DNA from: CAYMLQ01 sp964390795
GTDB lineage: Bacteria; Verrucomicrobiota; Kiritimatiellia; RFP12; UBA1067
Direction: 5' to 3'
DNA: 42,337 bases
NCBI GenBank assembly: GCA_964390795.1
Contig: CAYMLQ010000012.1
Coordinates: 1-42,337, forward strand
Part shown: positions 1 to 8,449 of the stretch, piece by piece
Numbering within the stretch: the first letter of the stretch is position 1
Layout: each line of letters opens with the position of its first letter
Position numbers and translations under genes: made by a program
The notes under the pieces: model-generated
The model's database searches: none
Told to the model about the DNA's origin: nothing
The model's input: the letters and a program-made list of their open reading frames with translations, nothing else

Positions 1-12
1 ACGGGGGAAAGG

Positions 13-30
13 GGGCAGTGTGCCCGTTTT
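13..30 (+). terminator. weak hairpin with short T run at left edge
   Basis: A 5-bp stem (GGGCA/TGCCC, 3-base loop) is followed on the plus strand by GTTTT. It could end a plus-strand gene lying left of the window, but the stem is short and nothing else supports it. The rest of bases 1-110 shows no gene or signal that I can support. Confidence 0.2.
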
Positions 31-110
31 CAGCTCCTATGGGATGCTAGTGAATAACACCCTATTGTTGAAGCCGCGTTCGGTCAGCGTAAGATCACTG
101 TTAGGTTCGC

Positions 111-1046
111 TCAGTTCACTTCCGCACAAACGTTGGTCAACGTGCATTGAAGGGAGCCAAGAAAGAGGGCATATTCGCCTGACAGCGGCAACATTGAATA
201 TGTCTGGCTCGCTTCTGCGAGCTGGCAAAGAGCCGGATCACGCTTTTCCTTGGCGAACTCACGGAAGGGGACGCACCACATTGAGAAGCTCTCGCTGACA
301 CCGTCACTCCCCTTGACGGGCTGGATGTCGGCGAAGAGGGCTCCTATTTTGTGAGGCAGCGCAGGAACCGATACACGCCCCTTTCTGGTCTTGAGTTCGA
401 ACGACATGACGGTGCCGTCCACGTTGAAATGAACCTTATTTTCACAGACCTTACCTGCCGCAGACGGCTGCTGGTATGCGGCATAAAGGGCTTGAAGCAC
501 ATCAGCGACTTCCTTGCTCTGCGTCTGCATGTCGGCCATATTCACGAGGTTTGATCCCACAGCGCCGGTGAGCTGGTCATAATGCCGGTAGCTCAGAGCG
601 CCGGACTCGAAATCGTAGACCTCGCTGTAGTTCGTGCGCCTTTCGCCTCCGAAGAACGGTTTGATGACCTCATCGTTCTTCTTGACATATCGGATGATCT
701 TCAAGTCAGGCATCGACAGGACACAGACTGTGCGCTTCGTCAGCCTGACGCTCCCTTTTCCTGTCCGGGGCGAAGCGACTTGGAAGTCGATCAGGTAAGC
801 GGGAATGCGCTCATTAGCGTCCAGCCCCTGCCACGTTCCCTCGATGGCCTTGATCGTGGCGCCCGCCACCCGTTTCAACCGAATATGCGCCAAGGTGTAG
901 TTGACGTCGTAGCACATGACTGCGGCGGGTTTTGATGGCTGGAATCGCCCGACAGCCGATTTAAAGATGGCCGCCTCATCGAAGACGTCTGCGTTTGCGG
1001 ACACAAGCAGGAACGGCAAGGTCAGTAGCCAAAAATATCGAACCAT
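111..1046 (-). CDS. secreted protein, DUF3108-like
   Basis: The 311-residue product starts with a hydrophobic signal peptide (residues 1-19, ending SANA) and is probably periplasmic. The middle (about residues 75-235) resembles DUF3108 periplasmic proteins: a strand ending in YLIDFQV, then an alternating-strand segment with a KIIRYVKKNDE-like stretch, a helix ADVLQALYAAY, and a later strand pair. This family has no established enzymatic role. The C-terminal 60 residues (Cys-rich, ending TNVCAEVN) do not look like the usual end of the family, so the tail may be divergent or altered. No strong ribosome binding site precedes the ATG. It is 158 bp downstream of the next gene and probably the last of this cluster. 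The family call is by eye only. Confidence 0.5.
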   Translation of the reverse strand: MVRYFWLLTLPFLLVSANADVFDEAAIFKSAVGRFQPSKPAAVMCYDVNYTLAHIRLKRVAGATIKAIEGTWQGLDANERIPAYLIDFQVASPRTGKGSVRLTKRTVCVLSMPDLKIIRYVKKNDEVIKPFFGGERRTNYSEVYDFESGALSYRHYDQLTGAVGSNLVNMADMQTQSKEVADVLQALYAAYQQPSAAGKVCENKVHFNVDGTVMSFELKTRKGRVSVPALPHKIGALFADIQPVKGSDGVSESFSMWCVPFREFAKEKRDPALCQLAEASQTYSMLPLSGEYALFLGSLQCTLTNVCAEVN

Positions 1047-1204
1047 GCGTTGACGATAGCGACACAGTGTTGGAGTCGTGTTGGGCTGTGGTTAAAACTT
1101 GATTACCGCCAACACACTTCAAGGCACGTCACCTTCATTGCGCTGCGCATGAACGAGAAGTCAAATTTAGAATTGCTGCCGCGGCTCGGGCAGTTCTTAC
1201 ACTG

Positions 1205-1744
1205 TTACTCAAACCCTATGATAGGGCTTACGCGGCATTCGGGAGCCCCCTTTGAAAACCTGTATGGACGTGAAGCCGAAAGCAAGAGGCCCACGGCAGC
1301 TAAACCTGACCGCTCCCCCTGAAGAGGCAAGCGAATTACCGCTGAGGTTGTTGCCGAGTCTTCGAGGCAATAACCTCCGGCGCCTGGTTCGGCATAGCCA
1401 CTCTCATTTCTTTGGGCAACGCTCGTGGCAGGATCGCCGAAGTGCCCCTCCTCTGTCTGATGCGCAAAGGTGGCATCGACGGCACGCCAGCAATCGTCGG
1501 CGCGCTTCCTGTCTCCGCGGGCAGCAGCGATAGCCAGCGTCAGCGTCGCGCCGCGCTGAAGAGCGCTGGCCTTGAAACCTTCGCGGTTATGCCCCACCAG
1601 TCCGTTCCGATCAGGGACGGCTCCACCGACGTATGCGAGAAACGCTTCCGGAATTTTCTTCAATATCTCCGCGTGGTTCATGTGTTCCGATGCACGCGCT
1701 TCAAGCCCGACAACCAGCACCGTGAGGAGCAGAATGTGTTTCAT
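1205..1744 (-). CDS. small secreted protein of unknown function, possibly truncated
   Basis: The 179-residue product has a short signal peptide (MKHILLLTVLVVGLEARA). ATG at 1744 is preceded by AAGG seven bases upstream. The first 120 residues look like normal helical protein, with a stretch around residues 60-105 (ATLTLAIAAARGDRKRADD, then FAHQTEEGHFG) that recalls alpha/alpha-barrel helices. From about residue 115 the sequence becomes Ser/Gly/Pro-rich and loses that pattern. The gene may therefore be a 5' fragment of a longer gene whose frame was lost, though no long continuation is open in another frame. It lies in a more AT-balanced stretch than the giant genes. I do not recognise a family. 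Confidence 0.45.
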   Translation of the reverse strand: MKHILLLTVLVVGLEARASEHMNHAEILKKIPEAFLAYVGGAVPDRNGLVGHNREGFKASALQRGATLTLAIAAARGDRKRADDCWRAVDATFAHQTEEGHFGDPATSVAQRNESGYAEPGAGGYCLEDSATTSAVIRLPLQGERSGLAAVGLLLSASRPYRFSKGAPECRVSPIIGFE

Positions 1745-1817
1745 CGCGTACCTTGTCGAAGTTGGCCACTAAGTAGGCGCTTTGTCCTGATGTCCCGATA
1801 CGTCCCCGATGGCAGTC

Positions 1818-2186
1818 TTAAACGGGCTGGGTGTCCCGTGAACGCGTAACGACCGTTTTGTACGAGTTGGCCAGCACACAGAGGCCGGCCTCATCAATAT
1901 CAGCCGCAACATCCCAGTCCGTGTCCGCAGGAAGTTCGTTCACGACCTCGATCCGCGACCACGGAACCGACCGCGTGGCCTTTTCTCCCTCGACAATGCC
2001 AGAGACAAAACGATCCGGTATCAGGCGGGCCTTTGTTCCGCCGACGTTACTCCCGAAGTGATACGTCTTACAGCGCAACGTGAGATAGCTGGGTGAATCA
2101 TACAAGACCTCGCCGATCGCCACATGGTTGTGCGCCTCGTGATAAGGCTTAACCCATCTGATACGAACTATTTTTCCGGTCAGCAT
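1818..2186 (-). CDS. conserved-looking small soluble protein, unknown
   Basis: A 122-residue protein without signal peptide or membrane segment. It begins MLTGKIVRIRWVKPYHEAHNH and is predicted mostly beta: alternating strands with the phrases AIGEVLYDSPSYLTLRCKTYHFG and VPWSRIEVVNEL. A strand-rich small barrel that binds a ligand or nucleic acid would fit, but there is no motif to support any function. GGGAG lies about ten bases before the ATG. It sits 48 bp downstream of the 2050-residue surface protein and could be cotranscribed with it. I do not recognise the family. Confidence 0.55.
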   Translation of the reverse strand: MLTGKIVRIRWVKPYHEAHNHVAIGEVLYDSPSYLTLRCKTYHFGSNVGGTKARLIPDRFVSGIVEGEKATRSVPWSRIEVVNELPADTDWDVAADIDEAGLCVLANSYKTVVTRSRDTQPV

Positions 2187-2234
2187 GTCGTGTTGCTCCC
2201 TTTTGTTGTTGCCTTCAATTCCCTTGATTCATCC

Positions 2235-5200
2235 CTATCGGGAACCTGTTGCGCACCGCACGCAACGGAATCCGATCGAGCCGTAGACCGGATCGCCGGC
2301 GGGCAGATAGAAGTAGCGGAAGGCGCAGCGCGTGTTGACGTCTTCGTTCCACCAACTGCCGCCGCGTAGGGCGCGCTCCTCGCCGCTGTCGGGGCCGCGC
2401 GGGTCTTGATCCGCCTGCGCGCGATAGGCGCCGCGGCGGTCCCAGCACCACTCCATCACGTTGCCCGCCATGTCGTAGAGACCGAACCCGTTGGCCGTGT
2501 CGGGCGCGGGCTGATGGGCCGTTGCCACCGTCTGGCCACCGTCGAACAGCCCGACCGGCGTGGTCCAAGGGTATTCCCCCGGATAGACGTCCAGTTCGCG
2601 CACCCAGTACTCCCACTGGTTGGCGCGCGGGTCGGGGCTCGCGTCGCCCCACGGGTACTGAGCGTTGGCCAGACCGCCGCGCGCCGCGTACTCCCATTCC
2701 GCCTCGGTCGGCAGACGGTAGCCGTCGCCGCTCCAGCTGACGTTGGCCGCGACGAGGTCGACCGTTCCCGTGCGGTAGACGGACGCGCCCTGGGCGTCGG
2801 CGTAGTAGCACGGCGTACGGCCCTCCAGCTCCGAGCGGGCATTGCACCACTTGACCGCCTCGTACCAGCTCACGGGGGTGACCGGATGATCGTCCGGACG
2901 GACCTGGTCGTCGATCTGCGGGTCCGCGGGCAAGTCGTATCCGTGCGCGTTGGCCCACTCCGCGATCGTGCGCCAGGCGGCCCGCGTCACCTCGAACCGG
3001 TCGATCGTGAACGCGCTGAGCGTCACGCTGTGCGCCGGCTTCTCGACCGCCAGCGCGGAGATGTCGTCGCCCATAACAAACGTGCCGGCGGACACGGCGG
3101 CAGACGCGAGCGGCACGGCGTTCGTTGACGCGGGCGGCGGTTCGACCGCGACGGGTGCCCGCACCGAGATGCGCCAGAACACCTGCGGCGCGTCAATCAG
3201 CGGCAGCGCAACGGTCGTCTGCCCGGCCTGGCCCGGGATGTCGGTCAGGAGCGTGACGAACCCCTCCACGAGGTTGGTGCTGCAGAGCACGTCGTACGTG
3301 CGGCCCGCCACCGAGCGCCACGACAGCGTGCCTTCCGCAGGCGCGAGGCCGCTGATGCGCAGGACCGAGGCCGGGTCGTCGGGCGCGGTGCCGCTCTGCC
3401 GTTCTTGCGCGGCGGTGAAGCCGTCGCCATCCGTGTCGCTCGCGTCGGCCTCGGCATAGGTCAGGCTGCCTGTCGCGAGACCGTTCTGATCCAGCCACCA
3501 GACCGGCGTTCCGGCCGGTGTGGTTTCGGGAACGAAGCGCGCCGTCACGTTCAATGGCCCGTTCAAGGTGAACGCCGCGCCCGGCGTCTCGCCGCCGGCG
3601 TCCTGCAGCCAGCGGTCGAACCGGTACCAGCGAGACGGCTGCGCCTGAAGCGTCAGGTTGGTGCCGTAGCGGTGCCAGCCGGAGGCGTCCAGCGGCGTGA
3701 CCAGGCCCCCGCCTTCGATGGCGACGCGGGCCAGCACCTGCGTGGTCCAGAGCCAGGTCAGGGAGGCGTCGTTCGTGCAGGCATACACCACGCAGTTGCT
3801 GGTGCCGCTCGAAGGCTCGTGTCCTGCCAGACGCCAGCCGGCGCAGACGTAGCGCCAGCCGCCGGAGACCTCGTCGGCCACCGCGTTCGTCACGAGCGTG
3901 CCGTGCGCGACGCTGACCGTGCCGCTGGGAGAGGCGAGGCCGTGCACACTGTGTACCGTCACCTCGTGGGTGTTGTAGGCGAAGCGGGCCGTGACCGGGC
4001 CGCGCGCACGGGCCAGCGTGAAAGTCAGCGACGGTCCTGTCGCCAACAGGCCTTCGAGGTCGCCCTCCCAGCCAGCGAAGACCGCCTCGTCGGAGGGCTG
4101 CGCGACGAGCGTGACGATGGCTCCCTCGTCCAGCCAGCCCACCTGCGGTGTCACCGCGCCCGGGCCGACGGCGCCGGTCTGAAGCGCGAAGCGCCGCGAC
4201 CAGGACCAAGTCAGAGTGCGGTCGCCCGCCACACTCACGGCGAGGGAGGTCTCCTGACCGCTGGTGCCGTCGCTGAGCGCCCAGCCCGTGCACACCGTCT
4301 GCGTGCCGCCGAGGGTCGTCAGCGCGGCGCTGCACGTCACGACGGCGCCTGACGTGTACAGGTAGCTGCCCGGCGTGGGGCTGACACTGTTCTCGGCCGA
4401 CGCCACCGTGAGCGTGTAGAGCGGCGTGGACGTCTGCGAGGTGAACTGCGCCGTGATCGGGCCGCGCGCCCGGTTCATCGGCACGCTCAAGGTCGCGCCC
4501 GCGGCCTCGCAGCCGGCCGTGTCGCCGCTCCAGCCGACGAAATCCGCGCCCGGGTCCGCGAGGGCCTGAAGGTTGACGACCGCGCCCGCCGGCTGCCAGC
4601 CGCTGTGCACGGAGACTTGTCCGTCGCCGACCTCCGCCGTCGCCAGCCAGTAGTCGGTGGCCCACTGCCAGACGAGCTGAGCGTCGCCGTTCATCGTCAC
4701 GGTCTTCCGGTCGCCGCTGCCCGAGCCCGTCTGGCTGCCGGAGAGCGTCCAGCCCGTCGCGCGGCGGCGCGTCTGTCCGTCGTCCGTCGCGGCCGCTTGG
4801 CAGAGAACGGGCATGCCGGGCGCGAAGGCGTGCATGCCGACTGCCGGCGTCACAGGGCCATAGGCCGAGACGACCGCCAGGTCGCCGTCGAAGCGGTGAT
4901 CGAAGTCGAAGTTGATCGTGAAGGCGCTGCCCTGCGAGTCGGTAAGTTCGAGCATTCCCTGCGAGTCTGTGGAGTTGGCGGGGCGCGTCATGTCGCGCCC
5001 GAGGTATGGCGAGTAGGTCGTGCTGATGATGCGCTGGCTGGCCGGCTCGAAGGACATGTTGCGCAGGAAGCCGTTGCCGCCGTTGGGCAGCGTCTGGTAG
5101 TCGACCAGAATCTCATGCACCGGGTTGCCCGCCTGGTTGATCGGGGCGAGGTTGTACTGCGCGAAGTTGTGGCCGCAGATCATCATGAAGATCTCGTTGT

Positions 5201-8200
5201 TGGGAAGGACGAAATTCTCCCTCAGCCAGAGACCGCTGTGTCCGCCGCTGACGTAAGCCGAGACGCAGGGGCCGCGAGCGCCGGTGCCGGAGCCGGTGTT
5301 GCCGCTGCCGCCGACTTCTGCCAGATAGTCGTGCGTGCTGAGGATCGTGAGCACGCCGCGATGGGTGTTGATCACGGACTGCGCCCAGCCGATTTCCGTG
5401 CCGACATCGTTTAGCGAGCCCGGTCCGTCGACGTCCAGATTCAAGAAGAGGAAGGTCCGGCCGCCGTACGTGATCATCTGGTACGAACTGTTACCGCTGG
5501 GGGAGGCACCCTTGTACCAGTCATAGGTCACGCCGCCGTTCTTCCAGCGTGCCGCGCTCGGCCCGAAATGCGTGAGGTAGAGGCTGCCCATGTCGTGGTT
5601 GCCGCGGCAGGCGTTGTAGGGCACTTGGCCGTTGAGAATGTTCATCGCTGCGGCGGCGTAGCTCCACTCGGTACTGCTGCTGGCCGTGTTGACGATGTCG
5701 CCGAGGTGCGTCACGAACTGGATATTGCGCGAAGCGATGTTATCGACGATCCATTGGCACTGGCCGTCGTAGATGCCGTGGCGTCCGGAGGTGCAGTAGT
5801 TCTGCGAGTCCGGCAAGGCGACGATCGTGAAGGCGGCATCCGCGGCGAAGGTCGCGGTAATGGGGCCGCGCGGACGGTCCATCGGCACGACGAGGCGGTT
5901 GCCGCCAACCGTGCAGCCGGCCGTGTCGCCGCTCCAGCTCACGAAACGCTGGCCGCTGCCGGGCGCAGCAACTAGGCCGACCGGCACGCCGGCGGGCTTC
6001 CAGCCATCGGCGACCGACACGCTGCCGTTGCCGCTCACCGCGGTGTCGAGCCAGTGGTTGGTCTGCCACTGCCAGGCCAGCGAGGCGTTACGCTTGAGGA
6101 ACGCCGTGAACATCCGCCCCGAACCTGCGTGCGGTGCGGCACCCTGCAGGCTCCAACCGGTACAGACATACTGCGTCAGCCCCTCGGTGCGGTCGCTGGC
6201 CGAGCAGGTCACGGACGCGCCGTTGGCATAGGTGTGGATTCCCGGCACGGGGTCGCAGGAGCCTGGGACAACACCGATTGTCAGGGTCAGGTCGGACGAC
6301 TCGAACAGCGCCGTGACCGGGCCGCGCGGCCGCGCCATCAGCACGGTGAGGCTCGCGCCCGCGATGGAGCACCCGCCCGTGTCACCGATCCAGCCCGCAA
6401 AGCGCCAGGCTGCGTTGTCGGTCGCCTCGACCGTTACGCTGCCGCCGGCGGCATACCAGCCGGAGTTCTCGCTCACTTCGCCGCCGCCCGAAACCCCGAG
6501 TTCCAGCCAGTAGTTGGTCCCCCAGCGCCAGGCGAGCTGCATGTCGTTGGTCGGAACCAGCGTGAAGCTCGACGCCGCGCCGATGGCGGGAGCGCCGCCG
6601 GTCAGATCCCAGCCCGTGCAGACGAACTGGACCCCCGCGCTTTCCAGCGGCGAGTTGGTCACCTGGCAAAGAACCGGCACGCCGTAAGCGAGCGTATTGG
6701 TGCCGACCGACGGACTCGCGCCGCCGTGGAGGGAGGTCACGACCAACGTGTGATCGTTCGCGCCGCCCGAGCCTGTGACGGTCAGCGTGAAGGTCGTCTG
6801 CGTGCTCAGCGCGCCGTCCGAGACCGTCAGCGTCACGGTCGCCGTGCCGCGCTGGCCCGCTGCGGGCGTCACGGTCACCGTGCGGCTGGCGCCCGCTCCG
6901 CCGAACGTGATGTTCGCGTTAGGGACGAGAATCGTATTGTCGGAGGCCGCCGTCACCGTCAGGGCCGAGGCCGCACTTTGGGCGTCGCCCACGGTGAAAC
7001 TGATCGGCCCGGTCGAGGCGCCTTCTGAGATTGCCCGGTCGGCGATCGCGCTGACCGTTGGCGCGGTGTTGACCACGGTGATCGTGAAAAGCTGCGGGGC
7101 CGAGGTCTGGGCCGGTCCGCCCGCCGTCGCGTCGTCGGTCAGGGTGACCGTCACGGTCGCCGTGCCAGAGGCCAAGGGGGCCGGCGTGAAGCTCAGCGTG
7201 CCGCCGGAGGTGAGGGCGGGCTGCGTGCTGAAGAGTGCCGTGTTGTCGTTCGCGACAATGAAGGTCAGGCTCTGGGCGACTGCGGGATCGCCGTCATCGA
7301 TACCGGTGGCCCAGCCGAGCACCGTGACCAGCCCGCTGCCCGTGTTCACCGCCTGGTCGGCGCCCCGGCTGAAACGCGGCGCGTCGTTCAGGGAGGTCAC
7401 GGTGGCTGTGACGGTCAGGCTGTCGCTCAGGCCGGTGGTGTCGGTCGCGCGAACCACGAAGGTGTCCGTTCCCGAATAGTCGGCGGCGGGCGTGTAGGAG
7501 GCGTTGACCGAATAGCCCGTGCCGGAGATGCCGGTGACCGTACCGTGCGCAGGCCCGGAGACGACACTCCAGGTCAGCGTGTCGGCGTTGGGGTCGCTGG
7601 CGTTGACCGTGAAAGCCCAGGTGCCGTCTTCGGTCACGGTCTGGCTGAGCGTGTCGCCTTGCGCGATCACCGGGTGGCTGATGCTGGAGCCGACCGCACC
7701 CAGGCCTGCGACGTCGGACGCGCTGAGCGGCGAGTTCCAGCAGGCGAAGGTGCCGATCACGAGCGTGTCGTCCTCGCCGTTGTCGTCCTCGGAGAGGAAT
7801 AACGAGGGATCCAGCGTTAGCGTGCTGTCGACGCTGATGTCGTACTTGGTGCGCCAGACCGACCCGTTAACGTACACGATCACGTCGTTGCCGCCGGCGC
7901 CGGACGAGCTGTCGACCACCAGCACCACGCGGTACCAGGTGTTCGGCGAGGTCGCGCTTGTGGAGTAGCCACCCATCTGCGACTGCGAGCCCAGCGTTCC
8001 GTTGGAGTTGCGCACAAAGAAGTCGCCGTCGTTACTGTTACTCGGGTTGGTCTGCAGCAGGCATTTGTAGGTGCCCGAGTTGGGGTACTTGACGTCCCAC
8101 ATCAGCGTGTACTCGTTCACGTACGAGCCGCCGCCGTTGGCGGGCATGCCGTGCGTACACTTGAGGTAGTTGCTCTTGCCGGCCGCGACCTGGATGGCCG

Positions 8201-8387
8201 TCGTGTCGTAGCTGCCGCCGACGCCGGCGACGTAGCTGACCGTCCCGCCGGACGCCATGCTCCCGCCGGCTCCGCCCGAACGGTTCAGGTTGTTGTTGAA
8301 ATCCCAGATACCGTAGGGTACGGGTGCCGCGCGGACGGTTCCGAGCAGCAGCGTGAGGACACAGATTGCGAGAGCCTTGTTTTTCAT
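2235..8387 (-). CDS. giant secreted protein: LamG, Ig-like, beta-repeats, metallophosphoesterase, FGE-like domain
   Basis: About 2050 residues. The start at 8387 is preferred over an in-frame ATG at 8417 because AAAGGA lies about ten bases upstream and a clean signal peptide follows (MKNKALAICVLTLLLGTVRA). Order of domains: LamG/concanavalin-like sandwich (25-235); cadherin/Ig-like repeats (240-540); two beta-repeat units (545-850); calcineurin-like metallophosphoesterase (855-1168; motifs LPDSQNY, HLGDIVN, GNHD, STHD, CGHNF); three more beta-repeat units (1168-1630); calcium-type loop DTDGDGFTAAQE (about 1650) with a sandwich ending QVFWRISV; FGE-sulfatase/SUMF1-type domain (1765-2048; RLPTEAEWEYAARGG, GNVMEWCWD, RGGSW, GFRCVR). 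The FGE part lacks the two catalytic cysteines, and the phosphoesterase lacks the second His of GHxH. It is probably exported to the surface or medium; carbohydrate or phosphoester binding is inferred. Confidence 0.85.
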   Translation of the reverse strand: MKNKALAICVLTLLLGTVRAAPVPYGIWDFNNNLNRSGGAGGSMASGGTVSYVAGVGGSYDTTAIQVAAGKSNYLKCTHGMPANGGGSYVNEYTLMWDVKYPNSGTYKCLLQTNPSNSNDGDFFVRNSNGTLGSQSQMGGYSTSATSPNTWYRVVLVVDSSSGAGGNDVIVYVNGSVWRTKYDISVDSTLTLDPSLFLSEDDNGEDDTLVIGTFACWNSPLSASDVAGLGAVGSSISHPVIAQGDTLSQTVTEDGTWAFTVNASDPNADTLTWSVVSGPAHGTVTGISGTGYSVNASYTPAADYSGTDTFVVRATDTTGLSDSLTVTATVTSLNDAPRFSRGADQAVNTGSGLVTVLGWATGIDDGDPAVAQSLTFIVANDNTALFSTQPALTSGGTLSFTPAPLASGTATVTVTLTDDATAGGPAQTSAPQLFTITVVNTAPTVSAIADRAISEGASTGPISFTVGDAQSAASALTVTAASDNTILVPNANITFGGAGASRTVTVTPAAGQRGTATVTLTVSDGALSTQTTFTLTVTGSGGANDHTLVVTSLHGGASPSVGTNTLAYGVPVLCQVTNSPLESAGVQFVCTGWDLTGGAPAIGAASSFTLVPTNDMQLAWRWGTNYWLELGVSGGGEVSENSGWYAAGGSVTVEATDNAAWRFAGWIGDTGGCSIAGASLTVLMARPRGPVTALFESSDLTLTIGVVPGSCDPVPGIHTYANGASVTCSASDRTEGLTQYVCTGWSLQGAAPHAGSGRMFTAFLKRNASLAWQWQTNHWLDTAVSGNGSVSVADGWKPAGVPVGLVAAPGSGQRFVSWSGDTAGCTVGGNRLVVPMDRPRGPITATFAADAAFTIVALPDSQNYCTSGRHGIYDGQCQWIVDNIASRNIQFVTHLGDIVNTASSSTEWSYAAAAMNILNGQVPYNACRGNHDMGSLYLTHFGPSAARWKNGGVTYDWYKGASPSGNSSYQMITYGGRTFLFLNLDVDGPGSLNDVGTEIGWAQSVINTHRGVLTILSTHDYLAEVGGSGNTGSGTGARGPCVSAYVSGGHSGLWLRENFVLPNNEIFMMICGHNFAQYNLAPINQAGNPVHEILVDYQTLPNGGNGFLRNMSFEPASQRIISTTYSPYLGRDMTRPANSTDSQGMLELTDSQGSAFTINFDFDHRFDGDLAVVSAYGPVTPAVGMHAFAPGMPVLCQAAATDDGQTRRRATGWTLSGSQTGSGSGDRKTVTMNGDAQLVWQWATDYWLATAEVGDGQVSVHSGWQPAGAVVNLQALADPGADFVGWSGDTAGCEAAGATLSVPMNRARGPITAQFTSQTSTPLYTLTVASAENSVSPTPGSYLYTSGAVVTCSAALTTLGGTQTVCTGWALSDGTSGQETSLAVSVAGDRTLTWSWSRRFALQTGAVGPGAVTPQVGWLDEGAIVTLVAQPSDEAVFAGWEGDLEGLLATGPSLTFTLARARGPVTARFAYNTHEVTVHSVHGLASPSGTVSVAHGTLVTNAVADEVSGGWRYVCAGWRLAGHEPSSGTSNCVVYACTNDASLTWLWTTQVLARVAIEGGGLVTPLDASGWHRYGTNLTLQAQPSRWYRFDRWLQDAGGETPGAAFTLNGPLNVTARFVPETTPAGTPVWWLDQNGLATGSLTYAEADASDTDGDGFTAAQERQSGTAPDDPASVLRISGLAPAEGTLSWRSVAGRTYDVLCSTNLVEGFVTLLTDIPGQAGQTTVALPLIDAPQVFWRISVRAPVAVEPPPASTNAVPLASAAVSAGTFVMGDDISALAVEKPAHSVTLSAFTIDRFEVTRAAWRTIAEWANAHGYDLPADPQIDDQVRPDDHPVTPVSWYEAVKWCNARSELEGRTPCYYADAQGASVYRTGTVDLVAANVSWSGDGYRLPTEAEWEYAARGGLANAQYPWGDASPDPRANQWEYWVRELDVYPGEYPWTTPVGLFDGGQTVATAHQPAPDTANGFGLYDMAGNVMEWCWDRRGAYRAQADQDPRGPDSGEERALRGGSWWNEDVNTRCAFRYFYLPAGDPVYGSIGFRCVRCATGSR
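3530..4890 (-). repeat. three beta-repeat units after the phosphoesterase domain
   Basis: Three consecutive protein repeats of about 150 residues (approximately 4435-4890, 3980-4430, 3530-3975). Shared landmarks in order: C-x-G-W near the first third, L-x-W-x-W, a VxGxGxVxxxxGW turn, FxGWxGD, then RARGPxTAxF at the end. The last unit is the most divergent and lacks the RARGP phrase. They resemble InlB/Listeria-type beta-repeats often found in secreted proteins. Confidence 0.65.
5840..6755 (-). repeat. two beta-repeat units before the phosphoesterase domain
   Basis: Two units (about 6301-6755 and 5840-6300) of the same type as those at 3530-4890, with VCTGW, GDTxGC and RPRGPxTAxF phrases. The phosphoesterase domain therefore interrupts an array of five units, with two before it and three after. 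Confidence 0.65.
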
Positions 8388-8449
8388 GCGTGCGCGGTCC
8401 TTTGTCGATACCTTCATTGGAATGTTGGAAGATGCGTTCTCCGCCCGCC

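Noticed and set aside
2235..3120. functional formylglycine-generating enzyme
   Set aside because: The two catalytic cysteines are absent and the domain is fused to a surface protein.
3193..4665. 490-codon minus-strand frame
   Set aside because: It overlaps the beta-repeat part of the 2050-residue protein in another frame; the product is Arg/Gly/His-rich and shows no domain.
3530..6755. CRISPR or DNA tandem array
   Set aside because: The repetition is at protein level, in units of about 150 residues inside one coding frame, without short identical DNA repeats and spacers.
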